From Haloarcula argentinensis DSM 12282 (GTDB taxonomy: Archaea; Halobacteriota; Halobacteria; Halobacteriales; Haloarculaceae), in contig AOLX01000025.1 of NCBI GenBank assembly GCA_000336895.1, positions 62,001 to 126,000 of the forward strand: a DNA stretch of 64,000 nucleotides. The letters run 5' to 3'. A program made the position numbers and the translations under genes. This document shows positions 53,081 through 62,835 of this stretch, one piece after another. Position 1 is the stretch's first letter, and every line of letters begins with the position of its first letter. The notes under the pieces were generated by a model that did not search any database, was not told the origin of the DNA, and saw only the letters and a list, made by a program, of their open reading frames with translations.

Positions 53081-53434
53081 TCACCGGTAACACAGACGCA
53101 CGGCGAGAAGAGCGAAGTACGTTACGAGTCCCCAGCACGCCGCGGCGACGACGACCGGCCCTACGAGAGCGGCGAGCACCAAAGCGCAGGTCAGGAGCGC
53201 GACAGCTGAGCCTGTCCGCACGCCGCGGCGCTCCCACAGCGACGCGACGGGCGTATCGAGCATGAACAGCGCCTCGACACCCAGTGCGCCGGCCACGCCG
53301 ACAGCGATAGCAGATTCGGCCCAGAGCGTGTCGAGTGCGTCCGTTTGGCGGAGATACATGACGAGTACAAGTCCACAGAGCAGCGCGAACCCGGCATCGC
53401 GTCGGTAGTCGGGCACAGGGGCGGTACACGCCAT
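53081..53434 (-). CDS. Small membrane protein, about four transmembrane helices
   Basis: 117 residues. Hydrophobic stretches AGFALLCGLVLVMYL, AIAVGVAGALGVEALFML, VALLTCALVLAALVGPVV and CWGLVTYFALLAVRLCY are separated by short charged loops. No family recognised. It is divergent from the glucan cluster with 79 bases between starts and is likely unrelated to it. Confidence 0.6.
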   Translation of the reverse strand: MACTAPVPDYRRDAGFALLCGLVLVMYLRQTDALDTLWAESAIAVGVAGALGVEALFMLDTPVASLWERRGVRTGSAVALLTCALVLAALVGPVVVAAACWGLVTYFALLAVRLCYR

Positions 53435-53513
53435 AGTCAGAAAATAATGCCGCTGGCGGCGGGACGCTCGCGGCTACCCCAAGTACAAAGACACTGACAA
53501 TCGCAGTGCACCT

Positions 53514-55514
53514 ATGCACCATCCTGGACCGCCACGGTTCGTGGCGACGGGTGACGAGATCGAGCTCGCACCCCGTGACCCGGATCCGGCAGCGACGTAC
53601 AGTTGGCACGTCGCGCGCGCACCAGTACAGTCAACCGCCACACTCGGAGATGACGCGGTCGAACAGTTCGTCCCCGACACGCCGGGGAGATACGTCATCC
53701 GCCTCAGCGCACCGGACGGTAAGCACGACCTCACCGTCCGCGCGTTCCCGGGGACCCTCAAATCAGGCGGGACACACACCTCCGGACTGTCCGGTCGCTC
53801 AGGCGGGCGAAGCGGTGGCGTTTCCGGCGGGCAAAGCGGCTCCGGTCGTAGCGGGAGCGGCGAGTACACACAGACAGGGGACGGCAGCGACGGAGGGGGT
53901 GGCGGCCGGCCACGCTTGACTCTCCAGCCAGCAATCGAGGGCGACGAAGCCGTTGTTCGGGCGGACTGTAGTCCCCATCCGGAGGGGACCGAGACGGCCA
54001 GCGACCTCGCCGTCGAGTTCCTGCTGGACGACCGCGACGACATCAACGCCGACGCGGTGACCCGCGACGGGACGGACCTCCGGATTCCACTGGACGCGCT
54101 CCCGGAACGCGCTCGTATCCACGCCGTTGCCGTCGGGGACTACGGCTACAGCGTGCCCGACGCCGTTGAGTTCACTCGCGACGGGGACGGTGTTGAGACG
54201 GTGGTGAGCGGCGCAGGGGTCGCCGCCCGCCGACCGTACGACGCGCCGGCTTGGGCCGAGGACTCGGCTATCTACGAGATTTACGTCCGCACGTTCGCCG
54301 GCGATAGCGACGAACCGCCCTTCGACGCGATCATCGACCGCTTGGACTACCTCGACTCGCTCGGCGTCGACGTCATCTGGCTCACGCCGGTGTTACAGAA
54401 CGACCACGCACCGCACGGCTACAACATCACCGACTTCTTCGAGATCGCGTCGGATCTGGGTACCCGCGCGGACTACGAGCGGTTCATCGAGGCGGCCCAC
54501 GACCGTGGGTTCAAGGTGCTGTTCGACCTCGTCTGCAACCACTCGGCCCGGACACACCCCTACTTCGAGTCCGCCCGCGATGACCCGGACAGCGAGTACC
54601 GCGACTGGTACGAGTGGCGAAGCGACACCGAACCGGAGACGTACTTCGAGTGGGAACACATCGCTAACTTCAATTTCGATCACCTGCCGGTCCGCCGGCA
54701 TCTGCTCGATGCGGTTGCCCAGTGGGCCGAACTGGTCGACGGGTTCCGCTGTGACATGGCCTGGGCCGTCCCGAACAGCTTCTGGCGCGAGATCCACGAC
54801 TACTGCAAGGACCGCGACAGCGAGTTCCTGCTTCTGGACGAGACGATTCCGTACATCCCCGATTTCCAGGCCGGGCTGTTCGACATGCACTTCGACTCGA
54901 CGACCTACGCCGCGCTTCGGCAGGTCGGGGGCGGCGGCGATGCCGAGGCCGTCCTCAGTGCCATCGAGGGGCGAGCGGAGATCGGCTTCCCGGAGCACGC
55001 GTCGTTCATGCTGTACGCGGAGAACCACGACGAGACGCGTTACATCGTCGACTATGGTCGCGAGGCCGCCGAGGCCGCCGCTGGCGCGCTGTTCACGCTC
55101 CCGGGCGCGCCGCTGCTGTACGCCGGCCAGGAGTTCGGCCAGCGCGGCCGGCGCGACGACCTCGCGTGGGACCACGCCGACGAGACGCTCCAGTCGTTCG
55201 TCAGCGACCTTTCGGCAACCAGACACGACCAGCCGGCGCTGTCGGCGGATGCGGACCTCGTCCGAATCCCGTACGAGGTCCGAGACGGGCCGTCCGACCG
55301 CGTCGTCGCATACGCTCGGACGACTGACGAGGACGCGGCTGTCGTAGTGCTCAACTTCAGCAGCGAGCCGACGACGGTCGAGCTACCGGTCGGGACCGAC
55401 GACACCGACCTCGTTTCCGGGGAGCACCGTGGGGGTGCTGGTGACGGGGACGCGACCGTTACAGTCGATAGCGTGGGCGTGTTCCCGACTGACAAGAGCG
55501 ATCTGAATCAGTAG
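53514..55514 (+). CDS. GH13 alpha-amylase-family glycoside hydrolase
   Basis: 666 residues. Two N-terminal beta-sandwich parts are split by a Gly/Ser-rich linker (residues ~84-132). The GH13 barrel starts near 250 (AIYEIYVRTFAGDS). The conserved regions show the nucleophile Asp414 (GFRCDMAWAVP), acid/base Glu443 (LLLDETIPYIP) and transition-state Asp506 (AENHDETRY). With no signal peptide it is cytoplasmic, and probably hydrolyses or transfers alpha-1,4/1,6 glucan or maltodextrin. It is the first gene of the cluster and precedes the tandem GH15 gene by 125 bases. Confidence 0.9.
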   Translation: MHHPGPPRFVATGDEIELAPRDPDPAATYSWHVARAPVQSTATLGDDAVEQFVPDTPGRYVIRLSAPDGKHDLTVRAFPGTLKSGGTHTSGLSGRSGGRSGGVSGGQSGSGRSGSGEYTQTGDGSDGGGGGRPRLTLQPAIEGDEAVVRADCSPHPEGTETASDLAVEFLLDDRDDINADAVTRDGTDLRIPLDALPERARIHAVAVGDYGYSVPDAVEFTRDGDGVETVVSGAGVAARRPYDAPAWAEDSAIYEIYVRTFAGDSDEPPFDAIIDRLDYLDSLGVDVIWLTPVLQNDHAPHGYNITDFFEIASDLGTRADYERFIEAAHDRGFKVLFDLVCNHSARTHPYFESARDDPDSEYRDWYEWRSDTEPETYFEWEHIANFNFDHLPVRRHLLDAVAQWAELVDGFRCDMAWAVPNSFWREIHDYCKDRDSEFLLLDETIPYIPDFQAGLFDMHFDSTTYAALRQVGGGGDAEAVLSAIEGRAEIGFPEHASFMLYAENHDETRYIVDYGREAAEAAAGALFTLPGAPLLYAGQEFGQRGRRDDLAWDHADETLQSFVSDLSATRHDQPALSADADLVRIPYEVRDGPSDRVVAYARTTDEDAAVVVLNFSSEPTTVELPVGTDDTDLVSGEHRGGAGDGDATVTVDSVGVFPTDKSDLNQ

Positions 55515-55610
55515 TCCAAGCGACCGGGCCCGTTCAGCATCAGCGGCCCGCCCTCTCGGGGTACACAGTCGTGGCCCCGAAGTATCACTAATTTGTCCGA
55601 ACCACAGGAG

Positions 55611-55617
55611 TTTATAG
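55611..55617 (+). promoter_or_regulatory. TATA box for the tandem GH15 gene
   Basis: The run tttatag is centred 26 bases before the ATG at 55640 and 20 before the ATG at 55634. That favours 55640 as a leaderless start and indicates a separate promoter from the GH13 gene. Confidence 0.5.
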
Positions 55618-55639
55618 AGATTGGTCTGCTTTGATGTGT

Positions 55640-58600
55640 ATGCGGCTTTCGACAGCGCTCAACGAATACAAGCGGACTCGTCACGAGCGCTTTCCAGAGG
55701 AGCGCAGGACTGTTTCAGGCTCTTTCTCCGGGCACGGTGACCGACTCGTACACGTCGGCGAAGACGGCACGCTGAAGGATTATTCCGATTCGCTCTCCGG
55801 GCTCTCCGGTATCGACCGCTCCCGACTCGGAGTTATGCTTGGAGACGAGACACGGTGGTTCAGTGACTTGGAGACGATCCGACAGCACTACTACCGCGAG
55901 ACGCGGCTCGTCGAGACCGAATACGACGCGGGGTCGTTCACGGTCCACCAGTACGACCTGACGCTGGGACGGGCACACGTCACGCACGTCGCGATGCGCG
56001 GGGCGGTTCCACAGAACGCCAAACTCGTGGCGTTCGTCACGCTGGCCCCCGATAGCAGCGACAGCGGCGTCGGCTCGCTGATTCACGAGGATGCCGGGCC
56101 CGACAACTCACGGGTGCTGGAAGTGTACCACCGGCGAGAGCACGATTACCTCGCCTCGTCGACCGGGCTGGACGCCGTCGCCGGGCAGCGACCGGAACGC
56201 CTCGCCGAGATACTTGCGGACAGCCCGATCGAGTTCCCGCGGTCGGAGCCGGTCGAGCGACGCGACCAGACCCGCCTCACCGGCGATTTCCTTGTGACTG
56301 CACCGCTTGACCGATCCGGACGCAGCAAGGACACGACGCTCGTCAGTCAGCTCTCGAACCACAACGAGGTCGACCGGGAGACGGCACTGCTCGACCTCGC
56401 CGACTGCGTGACGGAGCACACGACCTCCGACGACCTCCGGCAGGCCGGACGGGAGCGAACGCGCATCGACGTGACTGAATCCATGCCACGCTCGGACTCG
56501 ATACGGATGGACCTGCGGGTGCTCGACCTGCTGTCCTCGCCGACCGGCGGCCGCATCGCTGCCCCAGAGTTCGACCCGTTCTACTCGAACTCCGGCGGCT
56601 ACGGGTACGTCTGGTTCCGCGATGACGCCTCGGTCTCTCGGCATCTGCTCGAAGCCGGCGACCGACTCGATATCGATACCGTAGAGATGTTGACCGAGAG
56701 CGCGGCGTTCCTCTGTGACAGCCAGCTTTCCGACGGGCGGTGGCCTCACCGCGTCTGGGCCGACACCGGGGCTATCGCGCCGGGCTGGGCCAACGCCAGA
56801 GTCGAGCACAACGCCGAATCGCCGGAGTATCAGGCCGACCAGACTGCGACCGTCACCGCCTTCCTCGCGACACTGTTGCGAACACACCGCAGCAAGATGG
56901 ACGCCGAACTGACGGCGATGGTTCGGGAAACTATCCAGACAGCCGTCGACACGCTCATCGAAGACATCGCGGCCAACGACCTGCCCGAGCCGTGTCAGAA
57001 CGTCTGGGAGGACTCGGTCGGCCAGTTCACGCACACTACTGCGACGTTCATCGAGGCCTTCGCCGCGGTGGGCCGTGCCCCGATGCCCGAATCGGTCTGT
57101 GAGCAGAGTCTGGCGGCAGCCGAGCGATTGCTCGACGGACTGGAGACGCTCTGGGACAGTGATCTGGGCGTGTACGTGATGGGGCTGACAAACGGGACGC
57201 CGGACCACCGCATCGACGCTGCGGGGCTCCACCTCGCGGATGCACTGCAGGAGTACGACAGCGTCGAGCGGACGACGCTCTCTGACCAGCACCTCACTCG
57301 TCTGGCCGACCACGTGAGCACGACGCTTGACACGCTGTTCCGGAACCCCACCGAGAGCCGGGTCGCAGGACTGGCCCGCTACGAGGGCGACCGTTGGCGG
57401 ACCGGCCACCAGGACAGCGAGAAGATTTGGACCGTCACGACGGCGATGGGGGCACTCGCCGCCGCCCGCGTCGGCGACATGCTGAACGACCGCGGCGAGG
57501 GCGGCGACGCCTACCTTGACCGCGCGAGCGACCTGTACGAACTGCTCGAGGAGGACAGCCCACTCACGACTGACGCCGGCTACCTCGCCGAACAGGCCTT
57601 CGACGACGGCGCCCTCGACAGCGCGACGCCGCTTGGCTGGTCGCACGCGTTACGGCTTCACGCGACCGCACAGCTGGGTGAGCTAAACGCGCTCCCCACG
57701 ACATCGGCCGGGACTGAGGGGCCGAGTGAGCGCCCGACCTGGACGACCGGGGAGAAGTACGGCGTCGGCACCGTCGCCGACCACGACGAGCAGGACCCCT
57801 CCCGCGTCTGGTTCACGCTCACCGAGGGCGCGCTGACGGAGGCTCGCTACCCGCAGGTGGACCTGATGAACCTGCGGACGCTGGATTTCTTGGTCCGGTG
57901 TACGGACGAGACGGATTATGCCGTCCGGACCCACCGCGAGAACCGACGGACCGACGACAGCGTCAGGCGACGCGTCGAACCCGTCGACGACGAGGCGCTG
58001 CTCTATCGCCACGTTTTCACCGAGACCGGCGACGGCCAGGGCCACGAGTGGACGCTCACCGTCGACTACGCGACCGACCCCGAACACGACGCCATCGTCG
58101 CCGACGTGTCTTTCAGCGCCGACGACGGCAAATCATACGACGTGTTCTCCGTCGCGGACATCGCACTCACGAGCACGGTCACCGAGGACCGCGCCATCAG
58201 ATACGGTCAGCCCGGGAGCTACCACCTCGTCGGTCGGAACCCCCGCGCCTACACCGACCAGACGGACAACGACTTGCTCGTCGACGAGAACGGCGACGCC
58301 TACTCCATCGCCGTGGCGATGGCCGCGGCCGGGCGCTTCGACTGGGCAACCGTCGGTGCGGCCGGCAGCGACCACCTCGACGGGCTGTACTCCGACGGCG
58401 ACCTCCCGGATCCGGTCGAGTCCATCGACGGGACGAACCTCGTCCTCATCGGTCGGCTGGACTCCGGGACCAGAGTCAGCGACACGGTTGCGCTCGGCTT
58501 CGCGCGACAGGCTGACACCGCCGCCGCGCTGGGCGAAGCCGACGGCGCGCTCGACCGCGGCTACGAGACGGTCAGTGCCGAGTACGCTGACAGCTGGGGC

Positions 58601-60175
58601 GAATTCCTTTCGGACAAGCAGCTCCCGTCCTCGGTCGCTGACGACGACGCGCTGGCGAACCAGTACCGAACCGCGCTGATGACCCTTCTGGCCGTGGAGG
58701 ACAAGACCTACCACGGGGCGTCTATCGCCTCGCCGTCAGTGCCGTGGGGCGAGGCCGTCCACGCCGAGGAGCCCAAGGGTTACGGGTACAACTTCGTCTG
58801 GTCCCGGGACCTGTACCAGGTGTTCAGCGTGTTCGACGCCATCGGGTCCCTAGATATCGCGACGGACCAGCTGGAGTACATCTACGAGTACCAGCAGGAC
58901 GACGCCGGCTTCATCCCACAGAACACCTACATCAACGGGACGACCCGCTGGGGCGGCGAACAGATGGACAACATCTCGTTCCCGCAGGTGATGGCCTATC
59001 GCCTGGCCGAGAGCGGCGTCGACTTCGAGGACGTCGAGTACAGCTACGAGAACGTCCGGCGGTCGGCCGAGTACGTCGTCCGCCACGGTCCCGAGACTGC
59101 ACAGGAGCGCTGGGAGGAGGAGGCCGGCTTCTCGCCGTCCTCGATTGCGGCCGAAATCGCGGGGCTCGCGTGTGCGGCGAAGCTCGCCCTCGACACCGGC
59201 CACGAGGCCGACGCGCTCGTCTGGCTGTCGCTGGCTGACCAGTGGGCGAACAACGTCGAGGCCTGGACCGCGACCGAGACCGGGACCGAGCGCCACACCA
59301 ACACGCCCTATTACACGCGGGTCACGCTCGATGGGAACCCCGAGATGGGGCACCTCCGGACGCTCGCCAACGACGGTCCGACGCTGGACGAACGCAACAT
59401 CATCGACAGCGGCTTCCTCGAACTCGTCCGGCTGGGTATCAAGCCTGATGACGACGAAACGATCCGGAACTCGCTCGTCGAAGTCGACGACACCATCAGC
59501 GTCGACACGGAGTACGCACCCGGGTTCTACCGGTACAACGGCGACGGCTACGGCGAACGCGGCCGGGACGACCAGGGCGCGCCGTGGACGGTCGAACACA
59601 AAGGGAAGGGCCGCCTCTGGCCGCTGCTCACCGGCGAGCGCGCCGAGTACGAACTCCACCGTGACGACCCGGACATCCCGCCGGAGAACGCCCTCCAGAT
59701 GATGCAGGACGTGGCGAACTCGGGCCGGATGATCGCCGAACAGATCTGGGACCGGGGCCACGCGACCGAGTACGGCTGGGAGTTCGCCGAAGGGACCGGC
59801 TCGGCGACGCCGCTGGCGTGGTCGATGGCCCAGTACGTGCGGCTGGCCCACGGAATCAGCGCCGGCGAACCGGTCGAGACGCCCGCGTTCGTCGACGACC
59901 GCTACCGCGAGCGGCGGGCGCATACACCCGACCGAAGCCCCGCGCTCCGCGTCGACACACAGTTCCGCGGGAACGAACTGGTCGTCTCCGGCGAGACGAC
60001 CGGTGTCTGTGTCGTCGTCAAGACGCCAGCTGACATCACGTACATCCCCGTCGAGGATCGTGAATTCGAAGTCGCAGTCGACGTCGACCCCGGTGAGAAC
60101 CAGGTGATCGTTGCCGCCGCGGATGACGAAGACCTGGTCACTGCCGGGACAACTGTCTGGCAGCTCAACCTGTAG
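55640..60175 (+). CDS. Tandem two-module GH15 glucoamylase/glucodextranase
   Basis: 1511 residues, about twice a normal GH15 enzyme. Module 1 (1 to ~690) has an N-terminal beta-sandwich (DYSDSLSGLSGIDRSRLGVM) and a six-hairpin catalytic region from ~310 (GGYGYVWFRDDASVSRHLLE). Module 2 (~700-1511) starts with a glucodextranase-type N-domain (EKYGVGTVADHDEQDPSRVW) and has its own barrel (NFVWSRDLYQVFSVFDAIGS near 1050, KGKGRLWPLLTGER near 1320) and a C-terminal sandwich. No signal peptide is visible. It probably removes glucose from non-reducing ends. Start 55640 from the TATA; 55634 is an alternative. Confidence 0.88.
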   Translation: MRLSTALNEYKRTRHERFPEERRTVSGSFSGHGDRLVHVGEDGTLKDYSDSLSGLSGIDRSRLGVMLGDETRWFSDLETIRQHYYRETRLVETEYDAGSFTVHQYDLTLGRAHVTHVAMRGAVPQNAKLVAFVTLAPDSSDSGVGSLIHEDAGPDNSRVLEVYHRREHDYLASSTGLDAVAGQRPERLAEILADSPIEFPRSEPVERRDQTRLTGDFLVTAPLDRSGRSKDTTLVSQLSNHNEVDRETALLDLADCVTEHTTSDDLRQAGRERTRIDVTESMPRSDSIRMDLRVLDLLSSPTGGRIAAPEFDPFYSNSGGYGYVWFRDDASVSRHLLEAGDRLDIDTVEMLTESAAFLCDSQLSDGRWPHRVWADTGAIAPGWANARVEHNAESPEYQADQTATVTAFLATLLRTHRSKMDAELTAMVRETIQTAVDTLIEDIAANDLPEPCQNVWEDSVGQFTHTTATFIEAFAAVGRAPMPESVCEQSLAAAERLLDGLETLWDSDLGVYVMGLTNGTPDHRIDAAGLHLADALQEYDSVERTTLSDQHLTRLADHVSTTLDTLFRNPTESRVAGLARYEGDRWRTGHQDSEKIWTVTTAMGALAAARVGDMLNDRGEGGDAYLDRASDLYELLEEDSPLTTDAGYLAEQAFDDGALDSATPLGWSHALRLHATAQLGELNALPTTSAGTEGPSERPTWTTGEKYGVGTVADHDEQDPSRVWFTLTEGALTEARYPQVDLMNLRTLDFLVRCTDETDYAVRTHRENRRTDDSVRRRVEPVDDEALLYRHVFTETGDGQGHEWTLTVDYATDPEHDAIVADVSFSADDGKSYDVFSVADIALTSTVTEDRAIRYGQPGSYHLVGRNPRAYTDQTDNDLLVDENGDAYSIAVAMAAAGRFDWATVGAAGSDHLDGLYSDGDLPDPVESIDGTNLVLIGRLDSGTRVSDTVALGFARQADTAAALGEADGALDRGYETVSAEYADSWGEFLSDKQLPSSVADDDALANQYRTALMTLLAVEDKTYHGASIASPSVPWGEAVHAEEPKGYGYNFVWSRDLYQVFSVFDAIGSLDIATDQLEYIYEYQQDDAGFIPQNTYINGTTRWGGEQMDNISFPQVMAYRLAESGVDFEDVEYSYENVRRSAEYVVRHGPETAQERWEEEAGFSPSSIAAEIAGLACAAKLALDTGHEADALVWLSLADQWANNVEAWTATETGTERHTNTPYYTRVTLDGNPEMGHLRTLANDGPTLDERNIIDSGFLELVRLGIKPDDDETIRNSLVEVDDTISVDTEYAPGFYRYNGDGYGERGRDDQGAPWTVEHKGKGRLWPLLTGERAEYELHRDDPDIPPENALQMMQDVANSGRMIAEQIWDRGHATEYGWEFAEGTGSATPLAWSMAQYVRLAHGISAGEPVETPAFVDDRYRERRAHTPDRSPALRVDTQFRGNELVVSGETTGVCVVVKTPADITYIPVEDREFEVAVDVDPGENQVIVAAADDEDLVTAGTTVWQLNL

Positions 60176-60198
60176 AATGCCTCATAAGTGAGAACCAC

Positions 60199-60206
60199 TT
60201 TATAAT
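60199..60206 (+). promoter_or_regulatory. TATA box for the sugar nucleotidyltransferase gene
   Basis: The run tttataat is centred about 24 bases before the ATG at 60226, indicating a leaderless, separately started transcript despite the 50-base gap to the GH15 gene. Confidence 0.6.
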
Positions 60207-60225
60207 TCGGCTTTGACTGTGGGAT

Positions 60226-61170
60226 ATGGACGCGATAGTTTTAGCTGGCGGCTACGCGACACGGTTGTGGCCGATCACGCGACGTCGGCCGAAGATGCTA
60301 CTCCCGGTCGGTGAAACGACCGTTATCGACGGCGTTCTCCAGTCACTGGAAGACGACGACCGAATCGGGACGACGTACCTCAGCACGAACGAGGCCTTCG
60401 CCGACGAGTTCGAAGCCCACATCGACGAGATGGGCTATGAAAAAGTCCAACTCTCCGTCGAGAGTACGGCTGACGAAGACGAGAAGTTCGGCGTCGTCGG
60501 CGCGCTCGCACAACTGATCGACCGCGAAGGTATCGACGACGACCTGTTCATCATCGGCGGCGACAACCTGATCGGCTTCGACCCCTCGGAGTTCCTCGAC
60601 TTCTTCGAGGCGCGCGACGGGCCGGCACTGGCCGCCTACGACGTGGGCTCGCGGGAGAAAGCCAAGTCCTACGGACTGGTCGAACTCGACGGCGAGCGCG
60701 TCATCGACTTTCAGGAGAAACCTGACCATCCCAACAGCACGCTCGTCTCGATTGCCTGTTACGCCTTCCCGGCCGACTCGCTCCGCTTCGAGGAGTACCT
60801 CTCGGGCGACAACAACCCCGACGAACCGGGCTGGTACATCGACTGGCTGCAACAGCAGGAACCGGTGTCCGCGTTCACGTTCGACGATGTCTGGTTCGAT
60901 ATCGGGACGCCCGAGTCGTACTTCGAGACCGTCGAGTGGAAACTCGACGGCGGGTCGCTCATCCACCCCAACGCGACCGTCGAGAACTCCGAGATCGGAG
61001 ACACTGTCCATGTGATGGCCGGCGCAGAAGTGACCGACAGCAGCCTCGACCGGACCATCGTCTTCCCGGACGCCGAAGTCAGCGACTGCGACCTCGACGA
61101 AACGATTCTCGGTGAAGGCGTCCACGTCGAAGGGTACAACATGTCGGGGTCGCTCATCATCAACCGCTGA
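60226..61170 (+). CDS. Sugar-1-phosphate nucleotidyltransferase
   Basis: 314 residues. The NTP-transferase motif MDAIVLAGGYATRLWPITRR and the lysine in RPKMLLPVG start the catalytic domain. DDLFIIGGDNLIGFDPSEFL holds the metal-binding Asp, and VDFQEKP-type (IDFQEKPDHPNSTL) and WFDIGTPESYFE motifs follow. The last ~65 residues form hexapeptide-like repeats (left-handed helix: NATVENSEIGDTVHVMAGAE). It makes an NDP-sugar, likely UDP- or dTDP-glucose, which the nearby GT4 glycosyltransferase could use for glucan synthesis. No nucleotide preference can be read. Confidence 0.9.
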   Translation: MDAIVLAGGYATRLWPITRRRPKMLLPVGETTVIDGVLQSLEDDDRIGTTYLSTNEAFADEFEAHIDEMGYEKVQLSVESTADEDEKFGVVGALAQLIDREGIDDDLFIIGGDNLIGFDPSEFLDFFEARDGPALAAYDVGSREKAKSYGLVELDGERVIDFQEKPDHPNSTLVSIACYAFPADSLRFEEYLSGDNNPDEPGWYIDWLQQQEPVSAFTFDDVWFDIGTPESYFETVEWKLDGGSLIHPNATVENSEIGDTVHVMAGAEVTDSSLDRTIVFPDAEVSDCDLDETILGEGVHVEGYNMSGSLIINR

Positions 61171-61298
61171 TGGCTCGCTCACCCGAGCGACTGCTCGGAC
61201 GTGGGATTCGGGACGGTCCGCCCTCGGTCACCGGACCGCTGGCGAAGGACTAAGTGACACAGCGTCGTTGACTCGCCGTACGAGAGCTACCTGACAAC

Positions 61299-61628
61299 AT
61301 GGCACAAACAGAAACGGAGCCAGTCACGTTCGAGATGACAATCGACGACGGCCGGACCAGAATCGACGTCTCGGGCGACCGCGACACGGCTGTCGTGGTC
61401 CGCTCGAAATCGGGCGAGAAAATATACCTGCCGCCGGAGGATTTCGACCGCCCGCCGGAGGACAGGCAGACGCCGTACGACAGCCCCTACCAGTCGGCCG
61501 ACGGGACCGCCGATAGCCCGTATCGGACGCAGACGGACACAACGTCCGTGACGGGGCTGGAGCCGACCGCCGACGGCTACCTGATCGTTCATCCGGAACC
61601 GGTCACGGACGTTCGCTTCCTCCGCTGA
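61299..61628 (+). CDS. Small acidic haloarchaeal protein
   Basis: 109 residues. A beta-rich N-terminus (TFEMTIDDGRTRIDVSG, AVVVRSKSGEKIYLPPEDFD) is followed by a Pro/Tyr/Asp-rich disordered middle with PYDSPYQSADGTADSPY and a short ordered end (GYLIVHPEPVTDVRFL). No recognised family. The start MAQTETEPV is the only reasonable ATG. It is convergent with the GT4 gene, 10 bases apart, and its place in the glucan cluster may be accidental. Confidence 0.65.
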   Translation: MAQTETEPVTFEMTIDDGRTRIDVSGDRDTAVVVRSKSGEKIYLPPEDFDRPPEDRQTPYDSPYQSADGTADSPYRTQTDTTSVTGLEPTADGYLIVHPEPVTDVRFLR

Positions 61629-61638
61629 TCGCGGCCGG

Positions 61639-62715
61639 TCAGGCCCCGTTCAGAACCTCGTGGTAGAACTCGACGTGTTCGTCAGCGACTTCGCCCCAGG
61701 TTCGAACGTCGTACTCGATGGGTGTCGACAGCGATAGCGCGTGCTCGATCCCCTCGGCGATGGAGTCCGAATCGGGTTCGACCTCGATGACGCAGTCTTC
61801 GTTGAGGAGTTCCGCGGCCCCGCTCTCGCAGGCGACGACGCGCGTCCCGACCGACAGCGCTTCAACGATGGTGATGCCGAACGGCTCCGCCAGCGACGGC
61901 GAGACGAACAGGTCGGCGCTGTTGTAGTAGTCTCCAAGCTCCGACTGGGGGAGATACCCAGGGAAGTAAACCCGGTCCTCGACGCCCAGTAGCTCCGCGA
62001 ACCGTTCAAGCTGTTCGGTGAGATGGCCCGAGCCGCCGAGTACGAGGCTCACGTCGTCCCGACCGAGCTTCGAGAGCGCGTACAGCAGGTACGACAGCCC
62101 TTTCTGGTCGGTGTGTCGGCCGACAAAAAACAGCATCTTCCCGTCGATACCGAGCTCCGCCTTGATGTCTCGGCCCGTCGGCTCTACCGACGAGAACCCG
62201 TTGTAGATGACCGTCGAGTCGGCGTCGTACTGCTCGCGGATCCGCCGTTGCGTGAACTTGCTTACCGCGACGAGGTGGTCCGAGCGGTTCGCGACCCGCT
62301 GTTCCGTCTCGACTTCCCGCTGTGGCGGCGTCACGTTGCGGTCTGCCGACAGCGAGTGGAACGTCGAGATCCACTCGACGTCGTGGTCCGCTTTGGCCCG
62401 CGAGCCGGGGTTGTACCCGAACCAGTCGTTCGTGTGGATGATGTCTGCGTCGGCCGCCTTGTCGGCGAACTCCCCGGCCAGCCGCCCGATGCGGGTGATG
62501 ATGTCACCGCTCCCCGTTGAGACGCCGTGAATGCCGTCGCGGTCCGGCGGCGCGTACTCCGCGGGCAATACCAGCTCAAACTCGACATCGTCTCTCGGTT
62601 CGAGCTGCTCGAACAGCTCCCCGATAGCGGTATCAAGCCCGCCGGTGATGTTGGGTGGGAACCCCCAGCCAAGCATCAGAACGTTCGGTGGCATCTCTGT
62701 TACTGGCTCACTCAT
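61639..62715 (-). CDS. GT4 glycosyltransferase
   Basis: 358 residues with the GT-B fold. The acceptor domain starts with NVLMLGWGFPPNITGGLDTA, in which PPNITGG is the glycine loop seen in glycogen/sucrose synthases. The donor domain has FVGRHTDQKGLSYLLYALSK and the nucleotide-sugar motif EPFGITIVEALSVGTRVVAC (EX7E). Cytosolic. In this cluster an NDP-glucose glucan (glycogen-like) synthase is the attractive reading, but sucrose- or trehalose-type transfer is not excluded. Start at 62715 (MSEPVTEMPPN), fixed by the TATA box. Confidence 0.87.
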   Translation of the reverse strand: MSEPVTEMPPNVLMLGWGFPPNITGGLDTAIGELFEQLEPRDDVEFELVLPAEYAPPDRDGIHGVSTGSGDIITRIGRLAGEFADKAADADIIHTNDWFGYNPGSRAKADHDVEWISTFHSLSADRNVTPPQREVETEQRVANRSDHLVAVSKFTQRRIREQYDADSTVIYNGFSSVEPTGRDIKAELGIDGKMLFFVGRHTDQKGLSYLLYALSKLGRDDVSLVLGGSGHLTEQLERFAELLGVEDRVYFPGYLPQSELGDYYNSADLFVSPSLAEPFGITIVEALSVGTRVVACESGAAELLNEDCVIEVEPDSDSIAEGIEHALSLSTPIEYDVRTWGEVADEHVEFYHEVLNGA

Positions 62716-62733
62716 CGTAGCATCAAATGGATA

Positions 62734-62744
62734 CAATATATATG
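62734..62744 (-). promoter_or_regulatory. TATA box for the GT4 gene in the GT4/malQ divergent region
   Basis: On the minus strand catatatattg is centred about 24 bases before the ATG at 62715. The 120-base spacer to the malQ start shows no equally good plus-strand TATA box, so malQ may have a weaker or shared promoter. Confidence 0.6.
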
Positions 62745-62835
62745 TTTGCGTGCGCCGCTCTCTGGGCCCACAAGCAGTCACGACAGCAGTCAACAACCCC
62801 GCCCATTGAAATGCCTGTCAGGGCAACAGGTGCGT

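Noticed and set aside
56108..57646. 512-codon open frame opposite the tandem GH15 gene
   Set aside because: Antisense shadow; the plus-strand protein has clear catalytic modules throughout, and this frame shows no motif.
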